From: Sphaerulina vaccinii
Taxonomy: Eukaryota; Ascomycota; Dothideomycetes; Mycosphaerellales; Mycosphaerellaceae
Assembly: GCA_022570795.1 (NCBI GenBank)
Contig: JAKUDP010000011.1
Location: 806,001 to 870,000, forward strand
Direction: 5' to 3'
DNA length: 64,000 nucleotides
Shown here: piece by piece, positions 23,563-35,049 of the stretch
Layout: each line of letters begins with the position of its first letter
Position numbering within the stretch: the first letter of the stretch is position 1
The notes under the pieces: generated by a model
What the model saw: only the letters and a program-made list of their open reading frames with translations
Databases searched by the model: none
What the model was told of the DNA's origin: nothing
Translations under genes and position numbers: made by a program

Positions 23563-24221
23563 GTCTGCTAGTCGTCCATGCGGCAGGGAAGGCGATGAAG
23601 GGATATTGTGAGTGTCTCTGAAAGGGTGAAAGTGGTTGTTCAGTGATGGATGCTGCTGTTGTTTACCCTAGTCGTACTTTCGAGGATTGAGATGTTTTGG
23701 GCACGCGGCTCTGGGCCGGTTATGTCCGTGGAGCTAACTTTATTGGGCCAGTGAAGTGTGGAGTGTCGAGGCAAACGTCTCTGACATGCTGTGAATTCGT
23801 TGACAGCACCCCAGCCAGATCCTGGGTGGTATAGTCGCCAGCCTGATATACAGAGATCAAGCCAGAGTCACTGTGCATCTCTGGAAACCGGAAATCTATC
23901 AGCAGCGACCTGTCCGAAACCTAGGCGGCTTAGTCGCTAGTGAGAACAGAGAAGTAGGCTGGCGAAAGTAATGAGATGTAGATGTGAAAGTGTTCTGTTC
24001 TACTTCTGTTCTATTCTGCGGTTGCCAAACCTTCTCATGTCTCTGAAATGCGAGGTTTCTGGCATCGCGATCTATAGCTGCCGTCGACACCTTGGTGTCT
24101 CATCGTAGAGGGAGTCACCTCGCCAATCTTCTCTGATTGCTCTCTTGATGGGCTTTACTGGTCTGTCTGCGTTCGGACTGGCGCAGTCGCTGAAGCTGTC
24201 GGCGGAGAGTCTATATTCGCT
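23563..24221. other. Intergenic
   Basis: Promoter side of NUP133 and 3' flank of the phosphatase-family gene. No gene seen. Confidence 0.4.
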
Positions 24222-25772
24222 TCACGAGGCTGCACACAACGCAGGCACCATGCTCGCTCCTTCTCCTACTAGAGCATCGATATACGCCAAGAACGTAGTC
24301 AATGGCACCATGTCCATTCTCCCAAGAGCAGGATGACTACTCATCAGCACTACTCCTCCCCATAGCACCCTGAGATAATAGCATCCATCCTTGCTATACA
24401 GCTCAAACGCCACTTCGGAGCCCATCCCCGGCCAGACCATCTTCTCGATCTGCAAAATGCTCAACAGCCTTGCCACACTTCCATCATGCGCCACGTTATG
24501 TCTGTACTTGACGCCCTCAGTGCCAAGTGCGGCTTGTCGCAAATGCGCAGCAAGCTCAGCAACCCAAACACCATAGCTCCCAACACTTGCTGCTAAACTT
24601 TGCGGCGCATCGCGATAGATGAAGGAGTACTCATACTCTCCTAATCGGAAGACAGTGTCTGCCTCTTCCTGGGACACACAGTCGGATGTAGAGTTGATGT
24701 TACAAGGCAAAGGCTTCTGATGGCAAAGCCTCGCAGATATGTTGTCGAAGTAGTGGTCGAAGCTTTGGTGCCAAGCAGTACTGCTAGGAGACACGCCACT
24801 CAAGCCGTCTAGTCTTGAAAAGAGTGCTGAAGACTCTGTCAAGTGCTCGGTCCAGTTTGCTGCTGTAGAGCCGACGCCATAGCTACTGTAGAGAGCCGTA
24901 GCAGCAGGGCAGCTGTATTTCGGTTCTAGACTATCGATTGAGTTGGGCTGAATGAGAAGTGGTGTGTCCTGTGCGATTCGAGATCCGTACATGCCTGTTA
25001 TGAGCATCGAAGCTACTTGCGAGGTGATCACATTGTTGCTGACGCGGTAGGTAGTGGTTGTCGAATCGTATTGCCAAGGAATAAAGTTGAGGAGTCCGTA
25101 GTAGACTGCTTTCAGATCTACACCGTGCTGATACGAATCGTCGAGACCTTCACGGGTTATCTGTGGAAACTGGCAAGTCCCATTAAAGCCTTGAGGTGCG
25201 AATGGATTGTTCTCGCTTGTGTAGACACTCCAGTATGTGGCTGCTGAGTAGTTGCCAGCTGGGTTGAGAGGTTTGCCTCCATAGAAGAGAATTTCATCTG
25301 AGCACTCCCAAGAGTAGCCCTCCTTGGGAAAGGTGTTATCGGCGTATGGAGTGCGCTTGTGATGGCGATGTATTATCTCCACATACTCAAGCTTGTATTC
25401 CTTGGACGGTCTGATGTATGTTGCAGGGTTGACATGTGGCATGTTGCACCAGTTATAGACTGTACTGGGAGGCGCTTGCGACGTGTTGAAGACGAAGCCA
25501 TAGGTTCCCGTGCCGTTCAATGCTGAAGTCAGGTCGTTTACCTCGTACTGCGCGGGAGCGTACCATATAGGACTGACATCGCTGGCGCCGGGGCATTGCG
25601 AAGCCTGATCTGTTGACTGCGTGCTGCATAGACCAGCCAATGCGCAAGCTGCTGTTGAGAAAGTCGGAACCCATTCGTAGAACTTCATGGCCGTGGAGAG
25701 TACTGTCTGGGCAGTGAGCATCATGAAAAGCGCGATCGCAAGAGTGGCATAAGAAGGTATATTGAACTGCAT
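24222..25772 (-). CDS. Secreted histidine acid phosphatase family protein (516 aa)
   Basis: Member of the histidine phosphatase superfamily, branch 2, predicted to remove phosphate from extracellular monoesters. Single exon. A hydrophobic N-terminal segment (YATLAIALFMMLTAQTVL) serves as signal peptide or anchor. The catalytic block reads IIHRHHKRTPYADNTFP: the nucleophilic His and flanking Arg residues of RHGxRxP are kept, but Gly is His, a form I associate with a divergent fungal subgroup. The second block NVAHDGSVARLL carries the HD proton-donor pair. Cys residues are numerous and N-glycosylation sequons common, as expected for a secreted enzyme. Substrate unknown; a phytase-like role is not supported by specific residues. 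Confidence 0.85.
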   Translation of the reverse strand: MQFNIPSYATLAIALFMMLTAQTVLSTAMKFYEWVPTFSTAACALAGLCSTQSTDQASQCPGASDVSPIWYAPAQYEVNDLTSALNGTGTYGFVFNTSQAPPSTVYNWCNMPHVNPATYIRPSKEYKLEYVEIIHRHHKRTPYADNTFPKEGYSWECSDEILFYGGKPLNPAGNYSAATYWSVYTSENNPFAPQGFNGTCQFPQITREGLDDSYQHGVDLKAVYYGLLNFIPWQYDSTTTTYRVSNNVITSQVASMLITGMYGSRIAQDTPLLIQPNSIDSLEPKYSCPAATALYSSYGVGSTAANWTEHLTESSALFSRLDGLSGVSPSSTAWHQSFDHYFDNISARLCHQKPLPCNINSTSDCVSQEEADTVFRLGEYEYSFIYRDAPQSLAASVGSYGVWVAELAAHLRQAALGTEGVKYRHNVAHDGSVARLLSILQIEKMVWPGMGSEVAFELYSKDGCYYLRVLWGGVVLMSSHPALGRMDMVPLTTFLAYIDALVGEGASMVPALCAAS

Positions 25773-26519
25773 GGGCCGATGTCACCCTGCATCCTTGCTT
25801 GCCGCGTAGTGTAGGGTAGAAGATACATATTCGATCGTGGAGTGGGCACGTTTTTGATGCAGGAACACTTTTCTATGCCATTGCCGGTTGACGCGTGCGT
25901 GTATGCCGAGTAGTCATTGGTTGTAGTTCGACTTGTTCTACGATAGCATTTGAGGCCTGTAGACACTCAAGACTTTGCGATATACGATGGGTGATGATGC
26001 CGCGAGGTCGGTACTGAAGGGAAAGATGGCATGTCTCTTTGAATGATGTTGTGGGCAAAGGAGGAGGTGAAGTCGAAGAGAGGCTCATCCACGGCAGGTG
26101 CAAGCATCGGAGCTGCTTCCTCATGCCGATGTTGTGCAATCAACAAAAAACCAGCCACCGTGTTTCACGCGCCTCACGACAACACTGATGACATCTTCAC
26201 GACACTTCACCACTCTAAGCACAGTTGCCATGACCAGAGATCTCTTTTCTGCATCTCACCAGCTGTCGTCCAGCGATTCTGGTCGTGATCTGAAGCGCCC
26301 GACAGCGCCACAGATTCATTCTTCCCTCGCGTGCGATTGCTAGCGTTTGGTCGATCGTCACTGTGGCGTCAATATTTTGGCTTTACAGGTGACTGCTTCG
26401 CCTCAAAGTGCTCGCGTGTCTGCAATGGACAGGTATCCTAGTATTCAACAACACCTACTAACATCAGGAAAACCTGGAGGTCCACATTCGAAACAGGCAC
26501 GCAAAGTCAGTGCGCAGTC
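25773..26519. other. Divergent intergenic region
   Basis: Lies between the phosphatase-family gene (-) and the membrane protein gene (+); it should contain both promoters. No gene recognised. Confidence 0.4.
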
Positions 26520-28785
26520 ATGGCGCCCAATCCAATCATGATTCCGCGGAAACCAGTCCGACAGTCAATAAACGAAGGACATACGAGACGTGACGACGCG
26601 CCGCGTCCGGGCCTGGGCTATCCTATATTGGCGAGTGCTGCTGTAGTGCTTCTGCTTGCTACGGTCTCGTGGTCGCGGAGATGGACGTACTCTGGTGCTG
26701 GAGTGGAGAGCTTGCTGCTTGTCTACGGCTATGGACAGCAGAAGAGAATACTGGCCTCGATACCACTCTGGACTTTACTAGCCACGCTGAACTTGGCGTA
26801 CGCGATATGTTCGACATCATGGCTACTCCACGGGCTCTTCGTGGTAGCAATCTATCCCTTCATTCTGCTCACTTGCCTCAATCAGTTCCCACGAGCCGCG
26901 AACCTGGCTAGATCTGGACTTCGAAAGGTGCTAGGAAGTCAACCGCACTTCGTTAAGGACAAGCTGGGAATGTTCGACTTGCCTGCGCTTGAGATTGATA
27001 CCACAGTAGACGGGTTGTTTGTGATCAGAGGCATCACCATGTCATTCTCAACCATGACTCTCGTGGCACACGGCATTGAGCTTGGTATGTTCGGCCATCT
27101 GAGCTCAGGTACATGACTGACCGGAATCCTTAGGTCTCAAGTTAGCCGACGATATTGAGCTAGCAATCTACGTTGATGAGGTTACAGTCAGCTTGTTCAG
27201 GCATATCGAGATTGGCGACGTATACGCCAACGCCAAAGGTGGCAAGTTCGAAATGACATTCGGAGAACTAGAGGATGACGATGATGACGATGCCAGCGAG
27301 TTCAGTGTTCTACTCGATGATACGCCTCTGCTCAAAGCGGCTGCAGCGAAGTCGAAAGGACTGAACAGGCCAAAGCTTAGGGAGACATTGACAGGCGTCA
27401 GCTACATGCGCGACTCCACTGTCCAGCAGGTGGCAGACACGATCAAGACCATGGACCCGGTGAACGAGGCTGCGAACCAACAGTATCAGGAAAAGCTCAC
27501 CGAGATCCGAACGTCCAGCGCAGTATACCAGTCGAGACAGCAAGCACGGCAGAAGGCGAAGAGCAGCGGCCGCAAACTTGATGACGAGAAGGATATGCGT
27601 GCAGCGGTTTGCGCAGAACTGCAAGAACTACCAGCTGTCCCTCATCCGCCTAGGAGATCGATTCGCGTGACCACGCTCCAGAACTCCTCGCCACCGTATG
27701 TTCGCCGATTCCTGCACCGCCTGCCCTTCCTTCTTAGAGCTTTGTTGGCACCGATCAGCTACTTCCATCCAATCAGTATTTCCAGTATCAATGCAGCTGG
27801 CTCTGGAAAGTGGCTCTCAACGCTATTACAGCAGCAGGTCTTCAAGGAGTACACGGAGAACAATGCCTCGCTCAGACGCTTGCAACGCAAGGTCTCCACC
27901 TGGCTAGCTGATGCCAACTTCTGCGCGCAATTGACAGACATTGATGGTCTTGGTCAGGTTCCCTGGAGTACGACCTACAACATCGTCACGTATCTTCGCT
28001 TCGACGATGTTCTGGCATATCGAACAATGCCAGACACCGGCATTTCTTCTCAAGTGATGCGCCTGGGTGGTGCAGATGCAACGTTCACTATCCCGTCGTA
28101 CCTGCTACCGCACCACGAGCATATCTTGCCACCAATACCAACACAAGAAGACGAGCACGAAGCTGAGGAAGAGATGAATGAAGCTGACGGCACTCCCAAG
28201 ACTGTACAGGCCGCGCATGACCTCAAGCGACTTAAGAAAGATGAAACAAATATCACCATGTCCGTTCACGGCAGCTTGCCTGTTGCGTGTGACCAGAGTC
28301 TGCTCAACTTCATCGCGTCCTTGGTCAAGGCTACGAAGATGATTGAGCTCGAGAAGACTGTTGCGGAGGTGCAGGCTGCACCAGCAGATACTCCTATGTC
28401 ACCACAGTCGCCAACTTCTGCAAACTTCGACGATGCTGACTCGGTGACCACTTCGGACGACAAGTCGGGGAACAATGTTAGCATGAAAGAAGTCGCCGGG
28501 TTCAAAGTTTTCGCTAAGCACATCCGACAGAACCTCAAAGACGGGACCACAAAGGCTCAAATCAAGGACTTCGCCAAAGAATTACACCAGAATGCCAAGG
28601 ACGGCATGAAGAAGGCAGCAGTCGGTGGTTTGGTGAATGACAGATGGATCGCAGTATTGGTTGGAAAGGTCGCAGCAGGACTTCAGAAAGCGCAGGGAGA
28701 CGTCGGCTACAGTGGTAGCATACCTGTAGCGCTTGCCCCATATCGCGACACTGAGGACGGAGACCTGGCAAAGATCTTGCCCTAG
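26520..28785 (+). CDS. Conserved hypothetical membrane protein (738 aa, 2 exons)
   Basis: Exons 26520-27084 and 27134-28785 join in frame (HGIEL|GLKLADD). The N-terminal third has three or four hydrophobic helices (GLGYPILASAAVVLLLATVSW; LLATLNLAYAICSTSWLLHGLFVVAIYPFILL). The following soluble part includes ITMSFSTMTLVAHGIELGLKLADDIELAIYVDEVTV. Beta-rich alternating stretches of this kind are seen in fungal proteins related to bridge-like lipid-transfer repeats, but I could not place it firmly. Later come a Lys/Glu-rich helical segment (about 260-330), the run FHPISISSINAAGSGKW, and a C-terminus with two similar short repeats (FAKHIRQNLKDGTTKAQIKD / FAKELHQNAKDGMKKAAVGG). Looks like a conserved ascomycete protein of unknown function. 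Confidence 0.8.
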
Positions 28786-29250
28786 ACGGATAGAGAACGG
28801 TAGATGTGCAAGTATAATGAGGTCACGATAGACGATACAACGCAACGAGGAGAGACTGCTCCACCGTTCTCTCACGACTATTGCCTCTGTCTCTGCTTCG
28901 TTGCGCAATCTGCCTGGCACACTGACTTTGTTTGCAGTAGCATGCATCGTCAACGCCCAAACACGGATATACATCTGCTCATGAGCGCCAAGACCTTAGG
29001 GTTGCGACATATCATTGCAGCGGCAATGATATGCTCAGGTCTATATCTATGGTGCCCATACTCGATATATCGTGTTTCGAGTACGTTATAACAATGAAAA
29101 ATGAACTTACACGACAGTCAAGTGTATTTCACGGTCTGTAGCTGCAAAGGCCCGAATTAGCGATATTCTGAAAATGAGACATATTTGTGAATGTGACCAC
29201 CAAGTAGCCAAGACTAACGTGTATTTGCTAGTCCACAACGATGCTTGCGA
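28786..29250. other. Convergent intergenic region
   Basis: Both flanking genes end here. No gene recognised. Confidence 0.4.
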
Positions 29251-30564
29251 TCAAATTTGAAACGTATATTCCTCGTCACTCGAAAAATCTTCATCTGACC
29301 ATCCTGATGGGTATCCGTGTTTCCTGCGTGCCTTTTCAATCATTGCTAGCTCGTCTTGCAGCAGGTCGTCCTCCCTCATACTTCTCTCGTCCTCTTCCAC
29401 ACGTTCCCGAGCAATTGCAGCTCGCTCTTCAGCCTGTATTTCACGATATTCAGGTCCATCAGAATCATCGCTAGAATAACCCTCTCCCTCGTATATAGGG
29501 CGTCCTCTCTTCACATCAGAATCGTAATCCTCATCTCCAGCAGCGATGCGTTTCTGTCTTCTGTGGGCTTTTCCTTTGTTGATCCTCATCATATCTTGAT
29601 GTTGTTCGCGTTGATCCGCCATGATCCGGCTGTTCTCGTTCAGAGTTATGGTGAAGCGTATATCGAATAACAGCATGTCGTACCACTCCTCAGAGTTCCT
29701 CGGCTGAATGTCATTGTCGTGGTCATATACAATCCTCTCGTCAATCATAGCACAACCAGCATCAATAAGATCGCCGACCGTGATTCCAGTCTCGACTCGT
29801 AGCTCTTTTGCACTATTGAGCCACTCGTCGCGACCATGTCGAATGCTCAGATGAACGTGCCGCACAATCGGATATGCGATCAAGATCTGACGACAGCGCG
29901 ATCCCAATCGAAGGTTCGCTGGTCTGAAAACTGCATTGACTTTGATAATATTGTCCATCTGACCAACCTGCCACGCTCTTAGTTCAACATCATACCGTCC
30001 AAACTGCCACGGCTCAGCAGTCGCAAAAGTCTTGTACACATCGAAGCCGGGGAAGTTGACGGAGTTACGATGGTTGTCGATGTATATCCTATGATCTGGC
30101 TCGATAGGCGGTAGGATCCCCAGTATTCGCTTGAGCACCACAGAGCTCTCGACGCAATCGCGCCAAGCACTACCCGCGATCATTGACCAGAGAATATCTT
30201 CTCGTGGCAGAAAGCTCATGATGTTCTCAAGTAGTTCTGGGAGTGCGAACACTTCTTGAGCCTTGGCTGCGCTTTGTTCAGTCGGTCTGAGGATGATGGG
30301 GAAGATAGCATAAAGCTTGTGAAGTGCAGTGTTCAGTGCATCAGAAGCGCGTTCTGCAGTCGCTATAGCATTCCGTGTTGTCGCCCTATCTGAGGACTTC
30401 CTGAGCGTTGCGATCGATGCTTGGAGGGTATTGCTGTGCTCGATCCAACCCTGAAGCTGTTCAAGCTCGAGCTTGCCACCTGGCGGTCGTTTCGTTCTCT
30501 TGATTTTGCGGTACCACTCATCATGATCGCCATCGTGGAATCTGATGTCGAGTGCAGGACCCAT
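29251..30564 (-). CDS. F-box-like domain protein (437 aa)
   Basis: Probable substrate adaptor of an SCF ubiquitin ligase. The F-box-like segment, about residues 105-150, reads VFALPELLENIMSFLPREDILWSMIAGSAWRDCVESS, with the Leu-Pro-Glu start and the Trp/Cys-rich end of the motif. N-terminal to it is a helical region (about 30-90). The middle contains AEPWQFGRYDVELRAWQVGQ and a long beta/alpha part. The last 110 residues are strongly charged, with Lys/Arg clusters (KAHRRQKRIAAGDEDYDSD), Ser-Asp stretches and an acidic end. Single exon, ATG in good context. Targets cannot be inferred. Confidence 0.8.
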   Translation of the reverse strand: MGPALDIRFHDGDHDEWYRKIKRTKRPPGGKLELEQLQGWIEHSNTLQASIATLRKSSDRATTRNAIATAERASDALNTALHKLYAIFPIILRPTEQSAAKAQEVFALPELLENIMSFLPREDILWSMIAGSAWRDCVESSVVLKRILGILPPIEPDHRIYIDNHRNSVNFPGFDVYKTFATAEPWQFGRYDVELRAWQVGQMDNIIKVNAVFRPANLRLGSRCRQILIAYPIVRHVHLSIRHGRDEWLNSAKELRVETGITVGDLIDAGCAMIDERIVYDHDNDIQPRNSEEWYDMLLFDIRFTITLNENSRIMADQREQHQDMMRINKGKAHRRQKRIAAGDEDYDSDVKRGRPIYEGEGYSSDDSDGPEYREIQAEERAAIARERVEEDERSMREDDLLQDELAMIEKARRKHGYPSGWSDEDFSSDEEYTFQI

Positions 30565-31038
30565 GTTGATGTTCGTCTATGATAACGAAGTCGGACTGAT
30601 CATCATGGTAGCATTGCGCACTGTACACATCAGTGATGTTCGGTGAAGAATAAAGAAACTCTACAGCTTATGCCGCAAATGGTCGAATAGTCGCCATACC
30701 AAGACCATGTTAGCTCTTTGTCCTCATGGGCTGCACGTGCCAGCTCATTGTGCTGTCACAGGTCAAGCTGTTGTGCCGAGTATCATTCTGGAAGTGTGGC
30801 TCGAGTTCACTCTCCGTATAAGCTTCAATGTTAGCTCCTGCATGTGGTCATAAGCTCCTGAGTAAATTGAATAAGAGCAGTCAGTCGTGGATCAACTTTT
30901 CATAGTCATACTACCTATGTTATGCCATAGCTATAGTCCTCGAGTCAGGACCACCAGTTTTGAGCACCCATCACACTAAGCGAGACCCCCATGGCGGTGA
31001 GGTGAGCTCAACGCAATGCTTTTGTGACACAATGAGCA
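30565..31038. other. Intergenic with an E-box-like CACGTG
   Basis: Between the F-box gene start and the 3' end of the R3H gene. One palindromic CACGTG at about 30734 could be a bHLH site; function unknown. Confidence 0.35.
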
Positions 31039-33604
31039 CTATCCTTTGTACACACCACCGCTGTGGAGATGCTGCCCTGGCGACATATTGTACGGCGAAT
31101 AGCCGCCCGGCTGGCGAGCTGCAGCTGCAGCGCTGAACGGCTGGCGCTGGATCTGTGAGATCTTCTGCGAATCGAATGGTTCTCGTGATGGGGGTGGCTT
31201 GGCCGGAAGCGATGAGGGAATGCCCCACTTAGCAAGCAAACTCTGTGCTTGAACGGCATGCGTGGCAGGAGCCTGTAATGGCATTTGCACTGGGTATGGC
31301 TGACCAGAACCGGGCTTAGCAGGGAGCGGGACGTTTGGCGATGTCTGACGAGGAAAGACAGGGCCTTGTGGCAGAGGGTGCGTGAGAGGCTGTCCGATTG
31401 CGCGATGTGGTGCCAAATGCTGTTGGTGTTGATGAGGGGACCCAAAAGATGATGTCTGTGACTGTGCAGAAGCATGTCGAGTGAGCTGTACAGGAGAGTG
31501 CGCTGGGAATGGCTGCCGGAAGCCTCCAGGCGTATTTGGAACACCTTGAGGTGTGACGGGACTACCATTGGTCTGTCCCGGCACGAATGCCTGGCTCTGC
31601 GGGTTGAAGTTCTTGCCCTTGTAACTGCCTGGAAGTGGATGCTCATTCATGTTAGGAAGTCGACCTGGAAATGCCTGGCTCGGCAACTGACCAAACTGAT
31701 AGGTGTGATCAGGGGGTGAGCTTGCAGGCGGGTTGAAGGTACCACCATATCCGTAGCCAGATGGCGGGCTTTGAGCGGGCACCGGATATTGCTGCTGCTG
31801 TGACGGCTGCTGCGGTTGTTGCCAATTCTGCTGAGATGGGAAGTATTGCTGTCCGTAGCCTTGACCGTAGGTCATGTTAGGACTCTGCTGGGATGGCATC
31901 TGATTCTGCATTGACATGCGCTGAAAGTCCGCAGACAAGTCATATGCGCCAGTCTGCCCCTGTGCCCACGCCTGTGTCGGATCGATGTTCTGGTACGACT
32001 GTTGATTCCATTGCTGGGTACCATTCGCTGAGGTTGGCGGCTGCGCGAACTGAGGAGCCTGTGGCTGTTGTCCATAGATGACTTGGAACTGATTCGCAGA
32101 TTGTTCGTTCACCTGCGGAAAGGAATAGGCAGGCGTCGTGATAGCATCTGAGCCGTACGGGGTGAAGTAGTTGCTGTACGCGGAACGGGCTTCGAACCCA
32201 TCGTCATCGTCGGCACGAGCTTTCTTCTTGTGCTTTTTGCCAGCAGCGGAGCTCGATCTCGAGTCTTGCTTCTCTTTTGGTGTCTCGGGCGACTCCTGAG
32301 GCTTGGCAGAACCCATGATGCGCAATCGAGCTGCTTCGTATGCGGCCTCTCGTTGCTCGCGCGTCTTCGGACCTTGCTTCTTCTCATCGCCACTCTCGCC
32401 GTCTGAACCATTCTTCGAAGGTAGGCCTGAGCCGTTCGCGATAGCAGGAGCATCCTTATCGCCGCGTCGCAGGATTTTCATCGCTGGGATCATCGGCGGT
32501 GGAGTGCTCGCGGCAGTAGAAGGTGCAGTCATGCCGGTCAGAGGTGGGGGTACTCTGCAGTCTAGCGTTTTGTACAGACGGACAGCAGCGGTGGAGTCAT
32601 CGATAATGTGCCCAAGCATGTAGTAGTCCGCCATCTTGTGCGCAAGCAGTCGGTAGAAGGCATGGCATTGCGGCAGAGTCAAAGAAGCTTCTTTGGCATC
32701 TTTCATGAAGTCCAGGACATCTTGCTCCAACTTGAGAACCCAGACTCGGTCTTGCGGGTGTTCAAGCGCGTCAAGCAGCCTCTGGTCTGGTCGACAATCA
32801 AGTGTGGGCATCGTAATATTTCCACCTCGTGTAGCCGAGGGAACTGCACCGACGCCCGGGCCTTGAGGTGGCACATACAGCACGCCCTTTGGGACGAGAC
32901 CATAGGGTGGCGGCGGTTCTCCACGTCTGGTGGGGTTCATCGCTGAGATCTCACGAAGTTGATCGCGAAAGGCTCGAGCGTCGACATCAGAACCAGGGCG
33001 CGAGGGCCTGCCTGAGCCAGGGGCAGAGTACAGGTCTTCATCGTCAACAGCTTTGACACTGGCACTATCGTCTGGACGAAGGGATTCCTTCTCGTCGAGA
33101 GCGTTGAAAGTTGTGCCCGACGCGACGCTTTTACCGTCCATGCTGGGAGGTTTGTTTGAATCATTCGAAGACGCATCGTCGGACGGAGCAGTCGTGAGAG
33201 GACCTTCTAGAGTCTGTCCTGCAGGCTGTGTTGGCTCTCGGTCTGCGAGCTGAACGCGAACTTGCGGTCCATGAGCTAAATCTGGACCCAGGTCCTTGGC
33301 CTCTCTAGAGGCGAGTTGTACAAGCTTCTTCGGCTTGAGCATACTCTGAGGTAAAGCGATTCCATTTGAAGAAGGGACCGTGGCACCGTCTCGCGGCGCA
33401 GAAGATATTTCGTGTGTGTTGTTATTAGAAGTTTTGTTGTTTGAACTTTGTGGAACATTTGGTGGCTTTATTCCAGATGCAGCCATCTGTGAGCGGAGTC
33501 AGCTGGCAACTCCGAAGCAGAACGCGAATTTCACATCTCACCTTCGCGAAGGACATCTTCGTCTTCTTGATGTCGGCCGAGCTTGTTGCAGCAGAGGATG
33601 CCAT
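31039..33604 (-). CDS. R3H-SUZ domain RNA-binding protein (836 aa, 2 exons)
   Basis: Single-stranded nucleic-acid-binding protein of the R3H/SUZ family (relatives: yeast Rbs1, animal R3HDM proteins). Exon 1 (33604-33542) encodes MASSAATSSADIKKTKMSFAK; a 55-nt intron follows; exon 2 gives the remaining 815 residues. The R3H domain is at about 260-330 (VLKLEQDVLDFMKDA, then the diagnostic RLLAH). The SUZ domain follows (MKILRRGD ... KTREQREAAYEAARLRIMG), ending in a Lys-rich patch. The C-terminal 400 residues are low-complexity Gln/Pro/Ser/Gly, prion-like, as in P-body or stress-granule proteins. The first 150 residues are disordered. Role in RNA stability or translation is family knowledge. 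Confidence 0.9.
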
Positions 33605-34198
33605 TGTGCCAAATGTAGCGATGTCCAGGGACCAGCAGGCTCTCAATTCGAGAACACAAAGTCCGAGAGCCGCTATTTCCTGAGTGTCGGCGAGCGCTGT
33701 GCTTGCCAAACGGTGAGTCTGATGTGATTGTGTATGTAGTAGGTCTACCGAAATCGGACTCTCAGGAAACTGGCGGCTCAAGGAAAATAGTCAAGTCCAC
33801 AGCCAGAAGTCTGGACATTGTGCAGCGCGCACATGGAGTCTTTCTCTTTACTAATTCTTGACCGCTGAAGTCGATAGGATGATGGGTCGCTCGTCGCGCT
33901 GGGAATCACGTCTTCGCCGTCGTCGTCGTCTCGCGCGTGTTATCGGCGCCGGCGTCGAGTGGTTCGAATCGTGAAGGCGCTGTCGTGCGCTCGTGGGGAT
34001 GTTGGTGTGCAAGACGAAGATCAAGATCAAATTCAAGGCTAGGCTGGCAAGTGCGGCTTACCCGCAGACAAGCTTTCGCTCGCCTGACTAAGCAAAATCA
34101 AAGACAGAGCAGAAGGACGACTTGGTTTTGTGCAAAGGCATCAACATCAATTGCAACCAAGATTACGCGTGGTGCTGGGACCAGAAACAAGAGGAGTC
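33605..34198. other. Divergent promoter region with CGT-triplet tract
   Basis: Separates the R3H-SUZ gene (-) and the zinc-knuckle gene (+), two putative RNA-related genes. A short CGTCGTCGTCGTC tract lies at about 33918-33930. Confidence 0.4.
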
Positions 34199-35049
34199 AT
34201 GAACAGATATCGCAGTGGAGGGCCTTCGAAGGCGACGGCGACTACGTTATGTCAGAAATGTCTGAAGAGAGGTAATAACGATTTTCACCATATCACTCAC
34301 TCGATCTGACGACTCGAACAGGTCACTACACGTACGAATGCACAGGCACGCAGCAAGATAGGCCATATACCTCGCGACCGTCTCGCAGCCAGCAACTTTC
34401 GAATCCGAAATTGGCCCCCAAATTAACTGCGACCTTGCCTCCAGCAGACACGAAACCAGCAGCCAAAGCAGAGCCTACGAGCAAGAACGGCGCTTCCAAG
34501 GCACCAGCCGATCTGAAATCTGTAGTCGAAGATGGGACTGCCAGGCCGACGAGTAGACGTCGAAGATCCGTTTCAAGCCGCTCGTCTGACTCTGTGTCTT
34601 CCTATTCAACCAACAGATCACGTTCAAGATCTCGCACGCCGCCTCGTGCGTCGAAAGCCCCGCAGAGGAGCAGAGATCGATCTGATAGTAGATCTCCTGT
34701 GCGGTCTTCCGTACGAAGAGATAGGTCACCACCACGTTCTGGTAGACGCAATTCAAGCACATCTCCGAATCGCTTTCGCCAATCAGCACGTAGAGCATCT
34801 CCTGATAGAGCACAGCGGCATCGAAGTCGAAGTCCTCTGCAAAGGGAAGATCGAAGTAGCGGCAGAGCTCAACGCAAGTCCCGATCTCGATCCCGCTCAC
34901 CATATCGAGGCAACACTAGAGTGCCAAGGAGAGAAGCGCCTGAACGCAAGGAAACGGCACCTTCGCAACAGGCCAGACCTGCGCCTCGAGAGCGAAGCCC
35001 GAGTCCATATAGTCAGAGGCTGGCTATGACTAAAGCAATGAACGGCTGA
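34199..35049 (+). CDS. Zinc-knuckle (ZCCHC10-like) RS-rich protein (266 aa, 2 exons)
   Basis: Exon 1 (34199-34271) and exon 2 (34322-35049) join within the zinc knuckle: CQKCLKRG|HYTYEC, the CX2CX4HX4C pattern typical of ZCCHC10-type proteins. The N-terminus MNRYRSGGPSKATATT is also typical. After it comes a disordered linker and then a long Arg/Ser-dipeptide region (about 95-250) with many RS/SR and SP sites. The combination points to an RNA-associated nuclear protein phosphorylated by SR kinases. The neighbouring divergent R3H-SUZ gene shares the upstream region. Function beyond RNA association unknown. Confidence 0.85.

Noticed and set aside
33960..33985. tRNA B-box-like GGTTCGAATCG
   Set aside because: No acceptor, D or anticodon arm around it; lies in a gene promoter.
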